This document shows positions 5,032 to 7,360 of a stretch of DNA of 7,360 nucleotides, one piece after another. This DNA comes from Candidatus Woesearchaeota archaeon (lineage in GTDB: Archaea > Nanobdellota > Nanobdellia > Woesearchaeales > GW2011-AR9), in contig JABMOA010000132.1 in the NCBI GenBank assembly GCA_013204355.1, forward strand, positions 1 through 7,360, written 5' to 3'. Under the pieces are notes generated by a model. It made no database searches, had not been told where the DNA came from, and saw only the letters and a list, made by a program, of their open reading frames with translations. Every line of letters begins with the position of its first letter. Positions within the stretch are counted from its first letter, which is position 1. Position numbers and translations under genes: made by a program.

Positions 5032-5274
5032 TTATCCCTCTTGAACTTTTCTAACCATACTTTCTAACTCCGATTCTTCTTCCTTTAGAATACAATCGTG
5101 ACCAGAACCAAGAAACTTAAGATTCAACCAATTCTTTTTGCCACAATTATCACAATCTAATGTTTTATAATGCTTGTCACCATTACACCACGCAGAGCTC
5201 CATTTTTCTTTCTCGATGTCGTTGGTGCAATAATCACATTTGCCTTCAACAAGATGTTTTGGAAGTTTTTGCAT
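5032..5274 (-). CDS. Small Cys/His-rich (zinc-binding-like) protein, unknown function
   Basis: 80 residues starting MQKLPKHLVEGKCDYCTNDI. Cys13/Cys16 and Cys41/Cys44 form two CxxC knuckles, with Cys30, His35, His59 and Cys61 as further possible ligands, so one or two zinc sites are plausible. The block HYKTLDCDNCGKKNWLN with the following GSGHDC recalls small uncharacterised proteins I associate with DPANN archaea, but I cannot name a family. The C-terminal 20 residues are acidic and charged. The gene converges on the kinase with a 1-nt gap and is divergent from nop5 across only 55 nt, with a single TATA box apparently serving both. That suggests co-expression with the RNA methylation operon. 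A nucleic-acid-binding role is possible but not shown. Confidence 0.8.
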   Translation of the reverse strand: MQKLPKHLVEGKCDYCTNDIEKEKWSSAWCNGDKHYKTLDCDNCGKKNWLNLKFLGSGHDCILKEEESELESMVRKVQEG

Positions 5275-5298
5275 TAGAAGCGAATACTTAAGGAAGGA

Positions 5299-5306
5299 TT
5301 TATAAA
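5299..5306. promoter_or_regulatory. Shared palindromic TATA box between divergent Cys/His gene and nop5
   Basis: TTTATAAA is its own reverse complement. Its centre lies 27.5 nt before the nop5 ATG (5330) and 28.5 nt before the minus-strand ATG (5274), the leaderless distance for both. No second TATA box is visible at this distance for either gene. Flanks differ: GGAAGGA on the nop5-upstream side and CGGTATT on the other, which are candidate BREs that would set direction. Confidence 0.6.
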
Positions 5307-5329
5307 AATACCGATTTTTAAGGTTATTT

Positions 5330-6259
5330 ATGTATCTCTACACTAATATCATTGGATCATTTGTACTTAACAAGGAACTTGAAATTGTGGAATCTTTAGA
5401 ATTTGAAGACATTGAGGATTACCTTCATAAGTATCAATTTGAAAATAAGTTACAACAGAAACATAAGAATCTACAACCCTTACCTGATTATAAGGAACGA
5501 GAGATGTTGGTTTTGTTCAAAGATGATATATATATGGAAAAATTCTATAAACAGAATTTAGAATTAGCAAAACATAAATTGAAACTTTCTGTGACAGAGG
5601 ACCAATTAATTATCCAAACGATTGCAAATGTACAGGAGTTAGATCGTGTGATAAACCTATTATCTAAAAGGTTGAGAGAGTGGTATTCTTTATACTATCC
5701 AGAACTTGCAGAAAATATGACTCACCATGAGAAATTTGCGGAAATGGTGGCAACAAAAACGAGAAAAGAATTATTGCAAGGAAAAACTATGGGTGCAGAT
5801 TTAGAGGAAGTACATGTAAAACAAATGACATTACTTGCAAAACAAATACTTGGAACTTTTGAATTGCAGAAACAACATAAAGAATACTTGAAGAATGTAA
5901 TGGAAAAATATTGTCCCAATGTTTTAGAACTTGCAGGAACTACCATTGGTGCGAAATTATTGGAATTAAGTAAGAGCTTAAAACGACTTGCAATGTTACC
6001 TGCATCTACAGTTCAGTTACTTGGTGCGGAGAAAGCATTATTCAGACATTTGAAAACGGGCAGTAGAAGTCCAAAATATGGTGCAATTTTTCATCACCCA
6101 ATTGTGCAAAATGCACCAAGAAGTGATAGAGGAAAAGCTGCTCGATTATTAGCAGATAAATTAGCCATATGTGCAAAATTAGATTTCTTTAAAGGAGAAT
6201 TTTTAGCTCCTGAATACAAAAAGTTATTGGAGGATAAGTTCAATGTCAAGAAGGATTAG
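5330..6259 (+). CDS. nop5: Nop5 (archaeal Nop56/58), box C/D sRNP core protein
   Basis: Scaffold of the box C/D ribonucleoprotein: the N-domain holds fibrillarin, a coiled coil drives dimerisation, and the NOP domain binds L7Ae and guide RNA. In the 309-residue product, residues 1-90 are the divergent N-domain; LREWYSLYYPEL (115-126) and the following helices form the conserved middle. The predicted coiled coil spans about 150-200. The NOP core shows LGAEKALFRHLKTG (231-244), SPKYGAIFHHPIV (247-259) and RGKAARLLADKLAICAKLD (267-285). The usual Lys-rich C-terminal tail is almost absent, and the protein is shorter than most homologues (often 370-420). The gene is first in its operon, has a leaderless-type promoter and overlaps fibrillarin by 17 nt. 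Confidence 0.96.
   Translation: MYLYTNIIGSFVLNKELEIVESLEFEDIEDYLHKYQFENKLQQKHKNLQPLPDYKEREMLVLFKDDIYMEKFYKQNLELAKHKLKLSVTEDQLIIQTIANVQELDRVINLLSKRLREWYSLYYPELAENMTHHEKFAEMVATKTRKELLQGKTMGADLEEVHVKQMTLLAKQILGTFELQKQHKEYLKNVMEKYCPNVLELAGTTIGAKLLELSKSLKRLAMLPASTVQLLGAEKALFRHLKTGSRSPKYGAIFHHPIVQNAPRSDRGKAARLLADKLAICAKLDFFKGEFLAPEYKKLLEDKFNVKKD
6229..6233 (+). promoter_or_regulatory. Shine-Dalgarno of flpA
   Basis: GGAGG lies 9 nt before the ATG at 6243, inside the end of nop5. It fixes the fibrillarin start and shows that internal operon genes use Shine-Dalgarno initiation, unlike the leaderless first genes. Confidence 0.75.
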
Positions 6260-6920
6260 AGAACATAAACTTTTTGAAATTTATCAGGAAGCACGTGGTA
6301 AAAGAATTTTTACAAAAAATATTTTTCCAGGTAGAACGCATTTCATGGAACGTACAATGCGAGATGCAGGAGATGAATATAGAGAGTTTGACCCTACCCG
6401 AAGTAAGTTAGCTGCAATGATTATGAAAGGCAGTACAAATATTGGTATCCGAAAAAATGATAAAATATTATATTTGGGCGCATCACATGGATTTACATGT
6501 TCTTTTGTTTCAGACATGGTAGGAGAAAAAGGAATTGTTTTTGGAGTTGATCCTGCACCAAGAGTTATTAGAGATTTAATTTTTCTTGCAGAAAAACGAC
6601 GTAATATAATTCCTATGTTAGAAAATGCAAATCATCCAGAAGAATATAAAGATAAAATTTGTGAAGTAGATGTTGTATTCCAAGATGTTGCACAGAAAAA
6701 TCAGGAAGAAATTTTCATTAAAAATTGTAAGGCATTTTTGAAAGATGGTGGATATGGATTATTGTCAATTAAAGCAAGAAGTATTGATGTTAAAAGGAAA
6801 CCTAAACAACTTTTTAATGAGATTAGGCAGCAGTTAGAGAAAGAGTTTACTGTGATTGATTTCAGGTCATTAGAACCTCATGAGAAAGATCATTGTATGA
6901 TTATTATAAAAAAGAGGTAA
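6243..6920 (+). CDS. flpA: Fibrillarin-like rRNA/tRNA 2'-O-methyltransferase
   Basis: S-adenosylmethionine-dependent enzyme that methylates ribose 2'-OH at sites chosen by box C/D guide RNAs, in complex with Nop5 and L7Ae. The 225-residue length matches archaeal fibrillarin. Landmarks are RIFTKNIFPG (21-30), the SAM-binding motif I ILYLGASHGFTCSFVSD (75-91), the second acidic position Asp103 in GVDPAPRVIRDL, QDVAQKNQ with Asp148 (147-154), KARSID with Lys177, and LEPHEKDH near the end (210-217). Motif I departs from the usual GAASGTTxSHVSD form, and Asp103 replaces the more common Glu, but the Gly residues for SAM binding remain. It starts in the last codons of nop5 (17-nt overlap) with a good Shine-Dalgarno, so the two are translated from one mRNA. 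Confidence 0.97.
   Translation: MSRRIREHKLFEIYQEARGKRIFTKNIFPGRTHFMERTMRDAGDEYREFDPTRSKLAAMIMKGSTNIGIRKNDKILYLGASHGFTCSFVSDMVGEKGIVFGVDPAPRVIRDLIFLAEKRRNIIPMLENANHPEEYKDKICEVDVVFQDVAQKNQEEIFIKNCKAFLKDGGYGLLSIKARSIDVKRKPKQLFNEIRQQLEKEFTVIDFRSLEPHEKDHCMIIIKKR
6914..6918 (+). promoter_or_regulatory. Shine-Dalgarno of the 92-residue basic protein gene
   Basis: GAGGT overlaps the flpA stop and lies 9 nt before the ATG at 6928, the same spacing as for flpA. It supports this small ORF as a real, co-transcribed gene. Confidence 0.65.
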
Positions 6921-6927
6921 AACTAAA

Positions 6928-7206
6928 ATGAGTAGTTTATTGCATGAAGCAGGTTACTTGTATAAATATTCTAAAGAATTGTTAAGATTAAATAGGAAAT
7001 TGAAGAAATATGGAAAGTTAGCAGAAAAGCATAAACGAAAACATGGTGTGGCTAAAGAAAAAGATAAACCTAAACATTTAGCTAAACATTCTAAAACAAT
7101 GGAAGATGTCCACGAATTAATGAAACGACACAATCGTTATTTCGGAAAGTTAAGATATCATTATTTAAGATTTGCACATCATTTCAGAAAAGAACATAAA
7201 ATATAA
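6928..7206 (+). CDS. Small, extremely basic Lys/His-rich protein, unknown function
   Basis: I do not recognise this family. The 92 residues begin MSSLLHEAGYLYKYSKELLR and contain about 19 Lys, 8 Arg and 11 His against about 9 acidic residues, so the charge is strongly positive. There are no Cys and no membrane segment. The sequence reads as two amphipathic helices (about 7-35 and 54-90) joined by a Lys/Pro linker (KEKDKPKH), that is, a possible helical hairpin. It starts 7 nt after flpA with a Shine-Dalgarno at 9 nt and is the third gene of the nop5-flpA operon. From charge and context I infer nucleic-acid binding, perhaps with rRNA or guide RNPs. A general chromatin-like or ribosome-associated role is equally possible. 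Confidence 0.75.
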   Translation: MSSLLHEAGYLYKYSKELLRLNRKLKKYGKLAEKHKRKHGVAKEKDKPKHLAKHSKTMEDVHELMKRHNRYFGKLRYHYLRFAHHFRKEHKI

Positions 7207-7212
7207 TTTTTT
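7207..7212 (+). terminator. Possible T-tract terminator between convergent genes
   Basis: Six T residues directly follow the stop of the basic-protein gene and run into the ferredoxin stop codon. Archaeal termination often uses such U-tracts without a hairpin. The tract is short and the region AT-rich, so the call is weak. Confidence 0.25.
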
Positions 7213-7360
7213 ACTCATTAATTTTTATAGCTTGTACTGGGCAAATTTCTACAGCTTCTTTTGCTTTATCTTTCTCTTGATCAGTTAATTCTGAAGGTTT
7301 CTTCTCCTGAGCTTTCCCATCATCATTCATTTCAAACAATTCTGGAGCTACTGCTGTACA
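7211..7360 (-). CDS. Single-cluster [4Fe-4S] ferredoxin, N-terminus cut by window edge
   Basis: Small cytosolic electron carrier. Only the last 49 residues are in the window, starting CTAVAPELFEMNDDGKAQEK and ending with EICPVQAIKINE. The first visible Cys is the third ligand of the CxxCxxC motif and the Cys of ICP is the fourth; they are 39 residues apart, the same as I recall for the Pyrococcus-type ferredoxin. The two extra Cys that form a disulfide in that protein are Ala here. The first two cluster ligands and the start codon lie beyond base 7360, so a [3Fe-4S] variant cannot be excluded. The gene converges on the basic-protein gene with a 4-nt gap. Confidence 0.9.
   Translation of the reverse strand, partial: CTAVAPELFEMNDDGKAQEKKPSELTDQEKDKAKEAVEICPVQAIKINE

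Noticed and set aside
1..7360. CRISPR array, insertion sequence or defence island
   Set aside because: No regularly spaced repeats, no transposase and no terminal inverted repeats were seen; gene content is housekeeping plus small unknowns.

Overview
The window looks like a piece of chromosome from an AT-rich archaeon, most likely of the DPANN group (Woesearchaeota/Pacearchaeota-like). This rests on archaeal-type ribosomal proteins, the Nop5-fibrillarin pair of the box C/D guide-RNA methylase, very tight gene packing, and archaeal TATA boxes placed for leaderless mRNAs. The lineage is inferred from protein style, not from a search.

Left part, minus strand (2698 down to 1): the start of the S10-type ribosomal operon in the order uL3, uL4, uL23, uL2. 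The first three genes are complete and uL2 runs off the left edge. Gaps between genes are 1, 2 and 7 nt. Ahead of uL3 lies a 373-base stretch without a gene (2699-3071). It holds a structured leader with mutually exclusive base pairings next to the uL3 start codon, a candidate operon promoter, and the promoter of the next gene.

Middle part: a small predicted Cys-rich lipoprotein (+), a PrxQ/Bcp-type peroxiredoxin (-) that converges on and overlaps it by 8 nt, a stand-alone eukaryotic-like protein kinase (+) divergent from the peroxiredoxin, and an 80-residue Cys/His protein (-) convergent with the kinase.

Right part, plus strand: an operon of nop5, fibrillarin (flpA) and a 92-residue extremely basic Lys/His-rich protein of unknown role. 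Nop5 and fibrillarin together form the protein core that 2'-O-methylates RNA under box C/D guides. The last 150 bases hold the C-terminal part of a single-cluster [4Fe-4S] ferredoxin on the minus strand.

Regulatory reading: five genes that begin transcripts have a TATA box (TTTATAAA or close variants) centred 26.5-28.5 nt before the ATG and no Shine-Dalgarno, which points to leaderless mRNAs. Internal genes flpA and the 92-residue ORF instead have a Shine-Dalgarno at exactly 9 nt. One perfectly palindromic TATA box (5299-5306) sits midway between the divergent Cys/His gene and nop5 and appears to serve both. The uL3 operon is the exception: it has no TATA at the leaderless distance and carries a leader that can fold in two ways.
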